From the NCBI GenBank assembly GCA_017506865.1, contig JAFCMP010000519.1:372001-436000 (forward strand): 64,000 nucleotides of DNA. Direction: 5' to 3'. Below are positions 10,167 through 23,200 of the stretch, piece by piece. A program made the translations under genes and the position numbers. The notes beneath the pieces are model-generated. The model saw only the letters and a list, made by a program, of their open reading frames with translations. It made no database searches and was not told where the DNA came from. The stretch is from Tribonema minus. Lineage: Eukaryota; Sar; Xanthophyceae; Tribonematales; Tribonemataceae. Numbering within the stretch: the first letter of the stretch is position 1; each line of letters begins with the position of its first letter.

Positions 10167-13100
10167 TCAAGGCCTGTTTGTGTTGTTGCCCATGTGCTCG
10201 AGGCCTGTGAAGTAGAGGCCCGGAGGGCCATTCTGAACGGCTGTGCACGTCGGAGCGCGGCCGATGACGGCCGCTAAGCTGAGGATCTTGATGCAGGTGT
10301 TGACAGGGATGTCTGACGCGTTGCCGATGGTGAGTTCTGGGGATCTCATGAGGCGGCAGCTGTTGACGACATCCCATGACAACGACGGCCAGGCTAGTTG
10401 CCCGTACTCCGTGTCGAGCACCGCGTTGCTGTAGAGGCACAGGCCGGAGGGGGGCAGCAGCTGACGGGCGGTCACCGAGTCCACGATGGCCTGCATAATG
10501 CCGCCTGTGCGTGCGCCCGGTGCTATGCTGACGTATCCGCCTCCGATGTCACCGCGCCCAGCCTCTGCCCAGTCCTCCTCCCCCCCGCTCTCCGCACCGT
10601 CCCCGCTCTCCTCATCCCCCTCGTCCTCACCATCGCTATCGTCGCTGTCCTCGCTGTCCCCTTCGTCCTCCACATCCTCCTCGTCTGCCCCACCCTCCTC
10701 GTCCCCCACGCTCTCCTCCTGCACCTCCTCCCCGTTCTGCCCTCCACTGTTGTACCGCCTCAGCTTCATGATGCCCTTCTTCTTGTAGTTAATGGTGTCG
10801 ATGCACTTGCCAGTTTTCTTGACTCTGCTTGGATCCGTGGTGTAGTCGTGGAAGATGAGGACTCCGTTGAACATGATGACGGCGCGCTGCAGCAGGAATG
10901 TGCGCCAAGCATCCTCAAGGGAGGTGACGCCCTGGCCGGGACGAGCCTCGGAGAGAATGTGCGACAGCCCATACTCTTCCATCCCTGAAGGTACGGCTGG
11001 AGGCGCAGGGGGGGCGGCTGGAGGGATGGCTGGAGGGGCGGCTGGTGTGGCGGCTGGAGCGGCTGGAGGGGTGGCTGGAGGGGCAGCTGGAGGGGCGGCT
11101 GGCGTGGCGGCTGGCGCGGCTGGAGGTGCATGCCTGCCAAGATGTGGAAGTGACAATTGATGGAGAAGGTATCAAGACTTTGCAGTTGTGGTGTATAACG
11201 TCAAGTGTGCGCTGTAAGGTTAAGTATGATAACTGCTGATGTAGGGAAATACCTTGCTTAGCCTGACCTCACCTACACTTTCGATCTTGAGCCCTAATTA
11301 ATTTGCAGTTTATGAATACTTTTCTCGACAGGCCCAGCCTCGGTGACATCAAGTTTAAGCACAAGCTCAACTTTGTGTCATTAATTAGTATGGCGAGCTC
11401 TCATGTAGGGAAAGCTGTAACCTCTCTGAGCTACACTTTCGATCATGAGCCACAATTATTTACACTTGTTGAATCCTTTTCTCAACAGGCCCAGCTTCTG
11501 GAACTTCAAGTGTGTGCCAAAGTTCAAGTGTGTGATGTAAGGCTCAGTATGGTGACGGCTGATGTAGCGATAGATTGAACCTCTCTCAGCCTGACCTCCC
11601 CCTCACTTTCGACATGAGCCACAATTATTTACACTTTCAAGTGTGTGATGTAAGGCTAAGTATGGTGACTGCTCATGTAGGGATAGATTGAACCTCTCTC
11701 AGCCTGACCTCCCCCTCACTTTCGATCATGAGCCACATTTATTTACACTTGATGAACCCTTTTCTCGACAGGTCCAGCCTCAAGAACTTCAATTTCTACA
11801 CAAGTTCAACTTTGTGCTCTAAGCCTTAGTATGGCCTCTGCTAATGCTGGGGACGATTGAAGCTCTCTTACACTGATCTCACCTACACGTCTGATCAGCA
11901 GCCCTATTTATTTGCAGGTTACAAAAATCTAGCGAGCGTCGTACCAGGCCCGTTTAGGGTCAGCCTCTGAGAAATACTTTTTTCGACAGGCCCAGCCTCT
12001 GGAACTTCAAGTGCATACCAAAGTTCAAGTGTGTGATGTAAGGCTAAGTATGGTGACTGCTCATGTAGGGATAGATTGAACCTCTCTCAGCCTGACCTCC
12101 CCCTCACTTTCGATCATGAGCCACAATTATTTACACTTTCAGGTGTGTGCTGTAAGGCTGAGTATGGTGACTGCTGATGTAGGGATAGATTGAACCTCTC
12201 TCAGCCTGACCTCCCCCTCACTTTCGATCATGAGCCACATTTATTTACACTTTCAAGTGTGTGCTGTAAGGCTGAGTATGGTGACTGCCGATGTAGGGAT
12301 AGATTGAACCTCACTTAGCCTGACCTCCCCCTCGCTTTCGATCATGAGCTACAATTATTTACACTTGATGAACCCTTTTCTCGACAGGTCCAGCCTCAAG
12401 ACCTTCAATTTCTACACAAGTTCAACTTTGTGCTCTAAGCCTTAGTATGGCCTCTGGTAATGCTGGGGACGCTTGAAGCTCTCTTACACTGATCTCACCT
12501 ACACTTCTGATCAGCAGCCCTATTTATTTGCAGGTTACGAAAATCTAGCGAGCGTCGTACCAGGCCCGTTTAGGGTCAGCCTCTGAGAAATACTTTTTTC
12601 GACAGGCCCAGCCTCTGGAACTTCAAGTGTGTACCAAAGTTCAAGTGTGTGCTGTAAGGCTAAGTATGGTGACTGCTCATGTAGGGATAAATTGAACCTC
12701 TTTCAGCCTGACCTCCCCCTCACTTTCGATCATGAGCCACAATTATTTACACTTTCAAGTGTGTGCTGTAAGGCTGAGTATGGTGACTGCTGATGTAGGG
12801 ATAGATTGAACCTCCCTCAGCCTGACCTGCCCCTCACTTTCGATCATGAGCCACATTTATTTACACTTTCAAGTGTGTGCTGTAAGGCTGAATATGGTGA
12901 CTGCCGATGTAGGGACAGACTGAACCTCACTTTGCCTGACCTCCCCCTCGCTTTCGATCATGAGCCACATTTATTTACACTTGATGAACCCTTTTCTCGA
13001 CAGGTCCAGCCTCAAGAACTTCAATTTCTACACAAGTTCAACTTTGTGCTCTAAGCCTTAGTATGGCCTCTGCTAATGCTGGGGACGATTGAAGCTCTCT

Positions 13101-15443
13101 TACACTGATCTCACCTACACTTCTGATCAGCAGCCCTATTTATTTGCAGGTTACGAAAATCTAGCGAGCGTCGTACCAGGCCCGTTTAGGGTCAGCCTCT
13201 GAGAAATACTTTTTGCGACAGGCCCAGCCTCTGGAACTTCAAGTGTGTGCCAAAGTTCAAGTGTGTGCTGTAAGGCTAAGTATGGTGACTGCTCATGTAG
13301 GGGTAGATTGAACCTCTCTCAGCCTGACCTCCCCCTCACTTTCGATCATGAGCCACAATTATTTACACTTTTAAGTGTGTGCTGCTGCAAGGTTGAGTAT
13401 GGTGACTGCTGATGTAGGGATAGATTGAACCTCTCTCAGCCTGACCTCCCCCTCACTTTCGATCATGAGCCACAATTATTTACACTTGATGAACCCTTTT
13501 CTCGACAGGTCCAGCCTCAAGAACTTCAGTTTCTACACAAGTTCTACTTTGTGCTCTAAGCCTAAGTATGGCCTCTGCTAATGCTGGGGACGCTTGAAGC
13601 TCGCTCACACTGATCTCACCTACACTTCTGATCAGCAGCCCTATTAATTTGCAGGTTACGAAAATCTAGCGAGCGTCGTACCAGGCCCGTTTAGGGTCAG
13701 CCTCTGAGAAATACTTTTTTCGACAGGCCCAGCCTCTGGAACTTCAAGTGTGTGCCAAAGTTCAAGTGGGTGCTGTAAGGCTAAGTATGGTGACTGCTTA
13801 TGTAGGGATAGGTTGAGCCTCTCTCAGCCTGACTTCCCCCTCACTTTCGATCATGAGCCACAATTATTTACACTTTATGAACCCTTCTGTCGACAGGCCC
13901 AGCATCAGGAACTTCAACTTTTAACTCAAGTTCAAGTGTGTGCTGTAAGGCTGAGTATGGTGACTGCTGATGTAGGGATAGATTGAACCTCACTTAGTCT
14001 GACATCCCCCTCGCTTTCGATCATGAGCCACAATTATTTTCACTTGATGAACCCTTTTCTCGACAGGCCCAGCCTCAAGAACTTCAATTTCTACACAAGT
14101 TCAACTCTAAGCCTTAGTATGGCCTCTGCTAATGCTGGGGACGTTTGAAGCTCTCTTACACTAATCTCACCTACACTTCTGATCAGCAGCCCTATTTATT
14201 GGCAGGTTACGAAAATCTAGCGAGCGTCGTACCAGGCCCGTTTAGGGTCAGCCTCTGAGAAATACTTTTTTTCGACAGGCCCAGCCTCAGGAACTTCAAG
14301 TGTGCACAAAGGTTCAAGTGAAGATCTCACCTTGACAGTACCTCCTTCAAGAACCAATTGCCGCTGGCGCGGTGTTTGAGCTCGCCGCTGCCGAGGTACC
14401 GGCTGTGCAGGACTCTGAAGCTGAACATTTCGGGCTCCTCCAGCAAAGCCATCGTAGTGGTTGAGGCTATCTGCTTCATATTGAATGACACTCAATCTGG
14501 AAAGCAGGAGTCCGCCCTGTGCTGATGGTGCAGCTCTTGATGTCGCCGATGTGCCAGCGATCATCTTTGGCAAAGAAGATTTTGTACCCGGAGAAGTGGT
14601 TGGTGAAGTCCGTTGGGTCCGGCATCTGAGTGACGAGGTTGTATCTGGGCGCAGAAGGAGCTGGTGGCGGTGGTGGTAGCGGTGCTGGGGCCGGCGCCAG
14701 AGGTGGAGGCAGGGGCGGCGGTACAGCCGCCCGAGCAGAAAGGGTGCGCCGAGCACCATCTCCATAACGCACCACAAAGTGTTGCCCGTTGGTGTCAGCA
14801 AGTACGCCGCCGTCGTTGAGGTCGGTCTTGCCAGGCACTAGCCCGTATGAGGTGATGTCTGCCCAGCGGGTGTAGTTGAAGATGATCTCCTGCTGTGATG
14901 ATGGCGTGGGACGGGGGGTGCAGTAGAGGGCCTTGTTCTTGCCCGTGGCAGGGTCGACCACGTTTGTCAGGATCAGCTTTGATGAAAACTTGGTTGTTCT
15001 CACCCAGGAGACCTGCACAGTACAGCAGCGATACAGGTGTTTGGTCAGGCACAAACTTGAGTACAGATGTAGTATACATACCAGCAAGTGCTATGTGGTA
15101 GTTGCACGCTGGACCCAAGCTTCTAGCACTGCAGATGTGTTATCAGTTCAATGTGCAATGCTGAGTGTAATGGGAAGATGCACTATGGCATGCAAATGCA
15201 AATGAGGTGTTGCCGAACTGAGCTCACCTCGCTTTCAATTGTGGACTCTTCAAAGTCGAAGGTCTCGCCAACCGGACGTGATGGTACCGCCAGCGCCTTT
15301 ATCCTCGCCTTTTCTTTCATGCCAATCTCCACATTCTCAGGACCACAATTGGGAACAAGAGTGCTGAAGTGCGTCTTGGCTCTCCCGTACAGGTGCTTGC
15401 TGGCACGAGCCACCAGGTTTTTGCCCACGATGTCGCTCAACAT
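10167..15443 (-). CDS. Multi-exon gene of unknown function with acidic and Pro/Ala-rich regions
   Basis: I can support an exon starting at or before 15443 (MLSDIVGKNLVARASKHLYG) and ending at about 15230 (GAG before GTGAGC). An exon from 15012 (after GTACTGTGCAG) continues in phase 0 (VSWVRTTKFSSKLILTNVVD ... RWADITSYGLVPGKTDLNDG), then a Pro-rich linker. The last exon runs from 11133 (after CTTGGCAG) to the stop at 10167. It carries Ala/Pro repeats, GMEEYGLSHILSEARPGQG and a long Asp/Glu/Ser-acidic block, and ends AVQNGPPGLYFTGLEH. Between ~14480 and 14320 the frame is ambiguous; one frame reads PEMFSFRVLHSRYLGSGE up to a GTGAGA donor. A large satellite fills the intron 11134-14320. TGTAA lies at 10111-10115 (minus). 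It is probably a paralogue of the gene at 3145-6291, on the strength of the shared tail. No known domain recognised. Confidence 0.45.
11190..14320. repeat. Composite satellite with ~510-615-bp higher-order unit
   Basis: Two alternating blocks recur. Block A (~110 bp) runs from GTGTGTGCTGTAAGGCT through ATTATTTACACTT. Block B (~280 bp) starts CTCGACAGGTCCAGCCTC and includes AAAATCTAGCGAGCGTCG and GGTCAGCCTCTGAGAAATAC. The AAAATCTAGCGAGCG landmark occurs near 11925, 12540, 13155, 13662 and 14212, giving periods of about 615, 615, 507 and 550 bp. The number of A blocks varies between B blocks. The array sits in an intron of the gene at 10167-15443. Confidence 0.9.
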
Positions 15444-15544
15444 GGTGCCTGAGAGTGATGAAAATGCAATGGCATGTGCAGTGTCAACAGCAGCTCTTGT
15501 ATAATACCAGCACTAGACCTGCAAGATATGAATGGCAAAGCATG

Positions 15545-16225
15545 TTGTGACTGTGTTGAAGTTTGCAGCATTAGCCCTTGAGATGTACAGCACTTTGCCC
15601 TTCAAAGGTGCAAGTGTCCCACCTATTGTAGTCGTGTTGAAGTTGCAGCATGACCCCTGCAGGATGTGCAGCATTAGCCCTGCAAGGTGCAAAGTGCCCC
15701 AATTATTGTAGCTGTGTTAAAGTTTTCAGCACTGCCTTTGTGAGATGTGCAGCGTGTGTCCCACCTATTTTAGCTGTGTTGAAGCTTTCAGCACAGCCTT
15801 TGCGAGATGTGCAGCATTAGCCTTGCAATGTGCAAGTGTCCCAACTATTGTAGTCGTGTTGGAGTTGCAGCATGACCCCTGCAGGATGTGCAGCATTAGC
15901 CCTGCAATGTGCAAAGTGCCCCAATTATTGTAGCTGTGTTGAAGTTTTCAGCACAGCCTTTGCAAGATGTGCAGCATTACCCCTGCAATGTGAAAGTGTC
16001 CCAACTATTGTAACTGTGTTGAAGTTTTCAGCACAGCCTTTGCAAGATGTGCAGCATTACCCCTGCAATGTGAAAGTGTCCCAACTATTGTAACTGTGTT
16101 GAAGTTTCAGCACAGCCTTGACGAGATGTGCAGTATTAGCCCTGCAATGTGCAAGTGTCCCAACTATTGTAACCGTGTTGAAGTTTCCACAGCCTCTTGC
16201 GAGATGTGCAGCATTAGCGATGCAA
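15545..16225. repeat. ~80-bp minisatellite
   Basis: The landmark CCAACTATTGTA (or CCAATTATTG) recurs at 15841, 15921, 16001, 16081 and 16160, an almost exact 80-bp period. More irregular units extend upstream to about 15545. Each unit carries GATGTGCAGCATTA and GTGTTGAAGTTTTCAG. I see no gene in 15444-16350. Confidence 0.9.
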
Positions 16226-16544
16226 AATGTTGCCACTGCTCTCATTTGCAGAATGCTTTAGCGCAATTTATGTGCTCACTGCTAGCGTGCTCCTTCGCTG
16301 TGTATAGAAAAGCCAACACCGACCATCAACCAGCTCACCTGTAAGCAGTGCTCTGATGTGCTGGTCCGGTCCTGCAGAGCTTGTCAAGTCTTTTGGCCTG
16401 TGCAAGGTAGAGCAGCAGGAGACGAAAGTATGAGCAGCAGGCCAGTACTTGTGCTGTGTTGCCTAGCGCAGTTGGAAGAGCTCCTGCCAGCCCTGTCATG
16501 CGAGTGCTACCAATTGTTGTGAATGATGCCGCATTAGGCCTACA

Positions 16545-16700
16545 TGGTGAACATCCAGCAGCCAGCCTGCAAGGTGCAAGGGCTACACAACGTTGGAAAC
16601 ATGTCGGATTAGGCTTGCATGGTGAACATCCAGCAGCCAGCCTGCAAGGTGCAAGGGCTACACAACGTTGAAAACATGTCGCATTAGCCCTGCATGGAGA
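16545..16700. repeat. ~75-bp tandem duplication
   Basis: A segment with CATCCAGCAGCCAGCCTGCAA and GGGCTACACAACGTTG occurs twice in tandem, with a partial third copy. No gene is evident around it. Confidence 0.75.
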
Positions 16701-16899
16701 AGATCCAGCAGTCAGCTTGCCTTGAGGTGTGAAGTGTGCAAACATGTGTTGCTTTGCCTGTAATGTCAGCACATGACGCGCTAATCTCAAAGTCTACAGA
16801 TGCCTGCCTCATGCGCCTAGTCATTAGCGCGTGCCTTGTAGTGTGCGGGTATTCCGCTGCTGCTTAGGTGGGTAAGTGTCAGCACATGCAGCGCTTGCG

Positions 16900-17115
16900 T
16901 TGGAAGTCTCAAGCTCTTACCCTGCTGCTTCTCCGAGCAGACTCAACACATTTAGCGCTTGCGTAGAAGAGCACAGATCTTCCTCTGCTGCTTCGCCGAG
17001 CAGACTCAACACATCTAGCGCTTGCGTAAAAAAGCACAGATCGTCCGCTGCTGCTTCGCCGAGCAGACTCAACACATCTAGCGCTTGCGTTGAAGAGCAC
17101 AGATACCCCAGCAGC
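16900..17115. repeat. 63-bp tandem repeat, ~3.3 copies
   Basis: CGAGCAGACTCAACACAT recurs at 16934, 16997 and 17060, an exact 63-bp (21-codon) period. Frames stay open because the period is divisible by three, but I find no other sign of coding. Confidence 0.85.
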
Positions 17116-17646
17116 AGCAGCGCGTGTAATCCTGAATTTGTAAGCCGACGCATCTTCTCACCTTAGCACTTCACGTGCGGCCCTTGTCGTGAAGAGCCAT
17201 CGCTTGTAGCAGCCTCGGACGATGTGCCAGGTCTGCAGCAGCCGCGGTGCCCTGATATCGCAGCGCTTTACCGCAGCGAGGAAGTCTTGGGAGTGATGGA
17301 CGCAGCGTGGGGTTGTGATGCATGCACTTTCCGCTGAGATGACCAGTAGTGCGTGCATTATATTGCAGCGCGATGGCAAGTGGCCGCGCTAATGTCATGC
17401 CACTCAGGTATCGCAGCTCTGACCCGCCGTAACTGTTGAAGTGCCGGAATACTTTGCGCCACCCCTAAATAACCCAACTCTGTAGCACGTCACCCGCGTT
17501 GAAAGAGCCAAGTCTTTTCAACTTTGACAAAAGATCATCAGCACGGATGGTGCGTGCGTATTGCCCCACCTTAGACACCCTTGATTCATTTTGTATCCCC
17601 AAGATTTATAGTTGTGCCCTCTGAGTAGGGTCCTGTACGAGTGCTG

Positions 17647-17740
17647 GCACAGCGCAGACTAAGCTGCTGCGTTGACGCAAGCTTTTCGATTGCATAGGCA
17701 ACCCGGCCTCCCTTGGGCCTTTATAAACACAAGTCCATAC
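17647..17740 (+). mobile_element. Extreme 5'-truncated retrotransposon copy (94 bp)
   Basis: Only the last codons and 3' UTR of the element at 26441-35023 remain (GCACAGCGCAGACTA ... CAAGTCCATAC). A perfect 12-bp target-site duplication, GTACGAGTGCTG, flanks it at 17635-17646 and 17741-17752. This shows a true insertion rather than recombination debris. Confidence 0.9.
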
Positions 17741-17752
17741 GTACGAGTGCTG

Positions 17753-20184
17753 TATAGCAGAAATTGCACGTTCCATGTGTGTGCACCGGCAGTTGACGGT
17801 GGTGATGGTACAGTGTCACACTACGGTAGCCCTAGGCAAGTGTGTCTGTTCGCTGCCGCTTCAAGGGCCGCATTTATCATACTATTGTGAGGTGATGGTA
17901 TCTCGCTCTGTCATCAGATTATGCGGCTCCCTTGGCCCGGTGTCCCTTACTTTTCAAAGCCGCAATTGCGTCATGTGGTGATTGACCCAACAGTTGTCTG
18001 TTTCTGTAGTTTTGTTGACCCAGTGTCATATGTTGCGCGGCAGTGGTGTCAAATGATATCAAAAAATCACACTCAGTGTGCATATGTTTCGACCATACGC
18101 TCTCTGGATTGCTGCATGTTTGCCTGTGCCAAGTCAACCTTGCTCAACATTGACTCAGTGAAGATGCCAACTGGTTGTGCAATTTGCCTTGCTTAATGTT
18201 TATTAAAGTGTCGTCGGCCAGTGTCCAGCCTTTGCATCTGTAATGACATTCAACCAGAAATGACCTGCTACAGTGTATGCGCGAACATGCAACCCGAGAT
18301 GCCCGCTCCAGGCGTAACAACTTGAAGAGACTTATGTACTCATAAAGCGCAGCATAACAGTGCGCAGCATTTTGCGCACATACAGCACAGACACAAATCA
18401 AGATAATGCCCAAAATTGTTTTCAGTATGTTAGCACAGAGCACTGCCAGTTGGTCCTTGATGCAACGCGGCAACATCAAAAAGCGGTTGTGTGGTGCGCA
18501 TGCTGTTGTTGTACGAGGACAAGTGTCTTGTCGTGCAATGTTGTTGTTGCCCGGACGCCTTGCAAGGCTGGTCATACACTCAAGTTAAGTTGAACCTGAA
18601 TAAAGGCACGCATGCACCATGTGCCTCGACGGCAGTCACCAGGTGCCATCACTTGTGACAGCGTAATCGGTCTTGTCAGCAAGTCTCAAGTCCTTGCTGT
18701 ATATGCTTGGCAAAGATGGCAGCACAGAACCTGGCTGACACTCAGATCACAGTGCGCCGTCATGGGCTGCCACATGCGACTGCATTAAAACACTGTGAAC
18801 AGCGCTGTTCTTGCACAACAACAAGCTTCAAGCACTGCCAACATTGACGTATTGAGAGGGTCGACTGTGGATGTGGTATTGCTCACCATGCCTCAGCCAC
18901 AGTGACCACACAGAAAAATCCAGGACCAAGCTTACTCGCAAAAACTTGTCATTGCATGAGGTAACACTGCAACGTTTTCAGACATCATGAGTACGGTTGA
19001 GCCCTGTGGTCTGGGTGCCTTCAACCCTTTCCAGGTTCAGAGCTATTAGGGTTAGGGTTAGGGTTAGGGTTAATCGGCGGGCGTCACGGTCCGCGAGCGA
19101 GCGCGCGCCGTGCGCACGCCTTCTGCTTCGTGCGTGGGAACGCGTGCCTGCCTGTTCCGCGTGCAATGGGCATTGCGCCATGTCTGTACGCACATCCACT
19201 GAAGAAATGATGGAGTGCATCATGATCACTCCCATATTATAAATACACACCGGACGAACTTTAGACACTTTCCGTGTCTTGTGTACCTCGAATAAATGGT
19301 TGCGCGCAATAGCAAGGAACGACCCAATGAGTGCATGCATCAACTACTGCTATCCCGGTATCTGGATCTGGTGTCTGTACGTCTTTAAGTATTCGGTTGC
19401 ACTCCAGCGCACCGTTGTGTGCCATCGCAAACAAGCCCGATTGTGCGCTCAAGATGATGATCACCATGATAATAGCACTTGGGCAACTGCATATGCCATT
19501 TCATACAGCTTCATGGCGCTGGCTGCGGCACTTCCCCAAAGCAACCCTTCTCATGTACTCCACGAAGTTCTTGATACCGGCCTTCGGATGCCCATGCTGT
19601 CAGCAAGGCTTTGACTGTGTTGACGTGGCACATGGATGGCAAAAAAAACAAGGTTTACCGCAGGAGCCGTGCCGCTGCTCGCGCAGTGATCATTGCGTAT
19701 TGTTCGGGACAATACAACTTGAAAGCCGCTACAGCAATCTGCCAAGCCGGGGCGTCGCGGCGATTGTCTCCACTGATGCAATACCGCAAATGCACTCCTT
19801 CAGCGCAACGGCGACACCCATGATGTCAAGCAGTATTGAACATGCGCAAACGCGGTGATGGCAGACTTGCAACATCAAACAGCAGCGGGCAGGGCCATCC
19901 TCTTGCCATTCTATCTAAAGACCTCCCTCTGCTTGCAGCTACAGCGGGTCGGTCGAAACACCATGGCTGGCCACTTGGGAACTTAAATCCGTTGCATCAG
20001 ATGTAGCACCAGACTACAGCTGCTTCCAACCAGCAGCACACCATCATGTTGTATATGGTGCACCACGTAAACTGTCTGCCCGTTCCTTTCACTTGAGCGG
20101 TTTACTTGGGCGGCTTAGCACTTCAAACCAGATGCAAGAAATAGGAAAGTGGTGCAGTGCTCAGCGCCGCGCGAACTTCAAGCT
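17753..20184. other. Region without supported genes
   Basis: Apart from the TTAGGG run at 19046-19073 I see nothing I can support here. ORFs are short, overlap on both strands and lack family features. The final CHRD exon begins immediately above 20184, so part of this stretch is presumably the 3' UTR or downstream flank of that gene. No TGTAA lies close to its stop. Confidence 0.4.
19046..19073 (+). repeat. Interstitial TTAGGG telomere-type repeat
   Basis: About 4.5 perfect TTAGGG units, followed by an abrupt GC-rich segment. This is the longest such run in the window. Confidence 0.9.
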
Positions 20185-20226
20185 TCAGGCGAGCTGGCCG
20201 CGAATGGCTCCGTCAGGGTATGTAAC
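20185..20226 (-). CDS. CHRD unit 8, terminal exon P with stop
   Basis: 42 bp, acceptor CAATACAG, phase 0. Encodes VTYPDGAIRGQLA and then TGA, which completes the last CHRD domain and ends the protein directly after the QL motif. Confidence 0.82.
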   Translation of the reverse strand, partial: VTYPDGAIRGQLA

Positions 20227-23200
20227 CTGTATTGGCACAGACACAAATGGCGGCAAAACAATCATGAACCGCTCCCTGCGGCATGTGCAGATACATGCGA
20301 GACCTGCTTCTTCGGAGCCAATGAAGCGTTGATGGTACGAACATGAGACGCTTCAAGTGTAGGGCGCTATCGCATGCTAAGTGTAAGCAGGCCAAAGTTG
20401 CATGCTCGTGCATATTGTGTGAATGCCTGACAGTGTGTGCGTCCAGGCGGATCGGCGCCTGTACATCCTGATGCACGCTAATATGCCGGGTCACGACATG
20501 TACATGACGCCAGGGTGGCAGGGTACTCCCTGCTGCATGCACTCGTACTAACAGTAAGGTGCCATGCGCTGCCATGTCTAATCAGCAATGCACGTACGCA
20601 TGACAAACTCATAGTGGGTAAGATTCATGACACTGCCAGTTGTCTTGTAGCTTCACATGCAGTGCAATAACGGCTGGTAAGCAAGGCACACAAATAACTA
20701 GCGTGTGCATGTTCCTGCCAGCCGAGTGAGCACCTGTGCAAAGCATGCTGCCGGCATTGACTGCTGAGCGTTTGTGTGTACTTCCGCAAAACCTGCAAGT
20801 ATGTCCTGTGTGACAGTACACAAATTTACTGCTTCGGACACAAATGTACGTATGGACTTGTATTTTTCTAGGCCCAAGGGAGGCCGGGTTGCCTATGCAA
20901 TCGAAAAGCTTGCGTCAACGCAGCAGCCTAGTCTGCGCTGTGCCCTAGGAGTTTGGATACCGGCGCCGCAACACAGCCCAGCATTCGCGCTCCACGTGTG
21001 TATGCCATGACGCGCTCCGCCAACTCCCGCGCCAGCGATATGCTCAGCTCAATGTGGATCTGACGCTTAGCTAACCCGGCCTTGCGTAACACATCTGCCT
21101 TCCCCCCCCTGAGCACAATGCTGAGTGCATTGCCAACTCCTTAACAAAAAGGCTTGTCTGCTTGCCCAGCCGTCCGTACGACTCCTGCACGAATGGCACA
21201 AAAGCCTAAGATGACGTCAAGGTGCCGGTGTGGTGCTTGACCTTCGCGTCCTCCCCCACCCCAGCAGCATAGCCGTCCGTGTTCGAGGCATTTGTTTTGC
21301 CTGTCAGGTACGAGCTCGCTGTGGGCGCGCGCACACTTGTGTCTAGCACTATTCCCTTGTTACGGTATGCACTGCTAAAGTGCAGACACCCTGGGTCAAT
21401 GACTGTGTCCTGCTCTGGAGTGCCTGCAAGTATACACTTGGTGCCACGCCCCACAAGGATTTGACCTGCAACATTCACATCGCTGACAACTGCGCATCTC
21501 GAATGCGGCGTTTACACGTGCATGCTCAACGACATCAGAGCGCAAACTTCAAACAAGCAGTGCTCAGCGCGTGCCAACACTTACCGTATGTACGTTCACA
21601 GAGTGGCTCGCGGATGCTCCCACCAGCATGGACGCAGCGCTGGCGGTGACGGTGACGCACCCCATTAGGGGGTTTGCTGTCAGGTCAGCAACCCCCGCCG
21701 TCAAGTTTACAATCTGCACAAAAACACAGACAAGTAACCACTGCCGGCGTTGGTACACTTTAAGGTACTACATGCAGACTTACAAGGTGTTCACAAAGAC
21801 ACATGTAGATTCTGGTTGCGAGCCCATGGGCATCCGCCATCTGGGCTTTTCGCGCCCTGAGCGACAATTAATAAGAAATACCTGCGGCATGCGGCTCACG
21901 TCATGAGCGGTGCAGCAGTGCGTGCAGTGGAGTAGGACGAGGGGCGGGAGAGGGTAGGCATGTAGGCTCAGGCGCAGGCCACTGCAGTGAGGCGCGGCAC
22001 CGCTGGAGGCATCTATTATGTCGGCTGCACAGCGCTCAAGCCATCTGAGCACTGTGCTGAGCCAGCGTCAAGGGCCATGAGTGGCGCGTTGCGGTTATTG
22101 CTATAGCTGCGGCACACAGAGAGCCCAGCGGCCATTGTAGTAAGCAGTCACAAGTCGCACACCGAGAGCGTTCTGTGTTAGCGTGCACTGGGACTGCAAT
22201 CGCGACAAAGAAGGGAAAACAAACACGACCTTCACAGCTTCCAGCCTGCGCTGTGACGTTCGCCCCCAAGTGGATGATTGTCACAGTTCTGGACCTCTGC
22301 GGCTGACTGAGACACGGGGTATATAGGTACGCCAGCATACTTGCAGACATCCTTGCACACAATATTCCTGGAACGCGCACGTCATTGGTACAAGCGGTCG
22401 CCAAACATCGTTGGACCTCATCGTAGCAGTCGCTGATGACAGCTCTCGCACGCAAACGCGGTCCTCCAAAAATGCTCGTCAACAGCAGTGATTTAAATGA
22501 AATGACCTCGGTTGCAAAGGCACGCATTGATACCCTGCAAAAGCACCCTGGTACCCACTTTCGGCCCGTCGACTCCAGCCACGCCCATGTGGATGTGCCC
22601 AGCGGTGATGTCGGGCTGGTTGGTAATGAGCGTGTAACAGAGCTGGCGGCCAGTCAATATGAGCGCTGCTGTGCCTGTGCCCGCCGAGTCGCTGCAGAGG
22701 GCGCGCGTCAGCATTGCAGGCACAAATGATTTGGTTTAGAGACATATCAGCAAGTGGTTTTAGGTTTGTGTCCTGACAGTTGGTAAGGCGTTAATAAAGC
22801 GCTCACAATGGATGAACCATCAGCCCTGGCTGCGGGGGGTGCTTGTGCGTAACAAATGCCAATGCTGATGTCATTTGCAGGCAACCGACACTCGTAGCAT
22901 CTTAGTATTGGGTGCCTGTTGTGCAGGGTAATTTTCGATCAAGCGGAGGGTCAACTCATATCTGCCCTTTTCTGTCTACACTACTTGCTAGCACAAGGCG
23001 CTCCGGTCCGCTTTGGGTAGTTGCTTGCTACAAACTCCTGACTGTGCACACTGCCGGCTTCGTGCATGACCATTGCTACACACTGCTACACATGGCTACC
23101 AAGAAGTGCAAGTGAGACATTCGGGTACGATGCTCAATCATTCTAATCACATCTGTTGCATGCCAGCCGCTGCTGTCGAGATGGTGTGTTGCTATGCCAC

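Noticed and set aside
10398..10988. Plus-strand 196-aa hydrophobic ORF resembling a membrane protein
   Set aside because: Antisense of the acidic Asp/Glu block of the minus-strand exon; GAC/GAG codons read as Val/Leu on the other strand.
11190..14320. CRISPR-like array
   Set aside because: Units are long (hundreds of bp) and near-identical throughout, without the short repeat and unique spacer pattern, in a eukaryotic context.
16876..17166. Serine-rich repeat ORF of 96 aa
   Set aside because: The 63-bp minisatellite period keeps frames open automatically; no other coding sign.
19331..19858. 175-aa plus-strand ORF with several Cys
   Set aside because: No recognisable family features, and open frames exist on both strands here.
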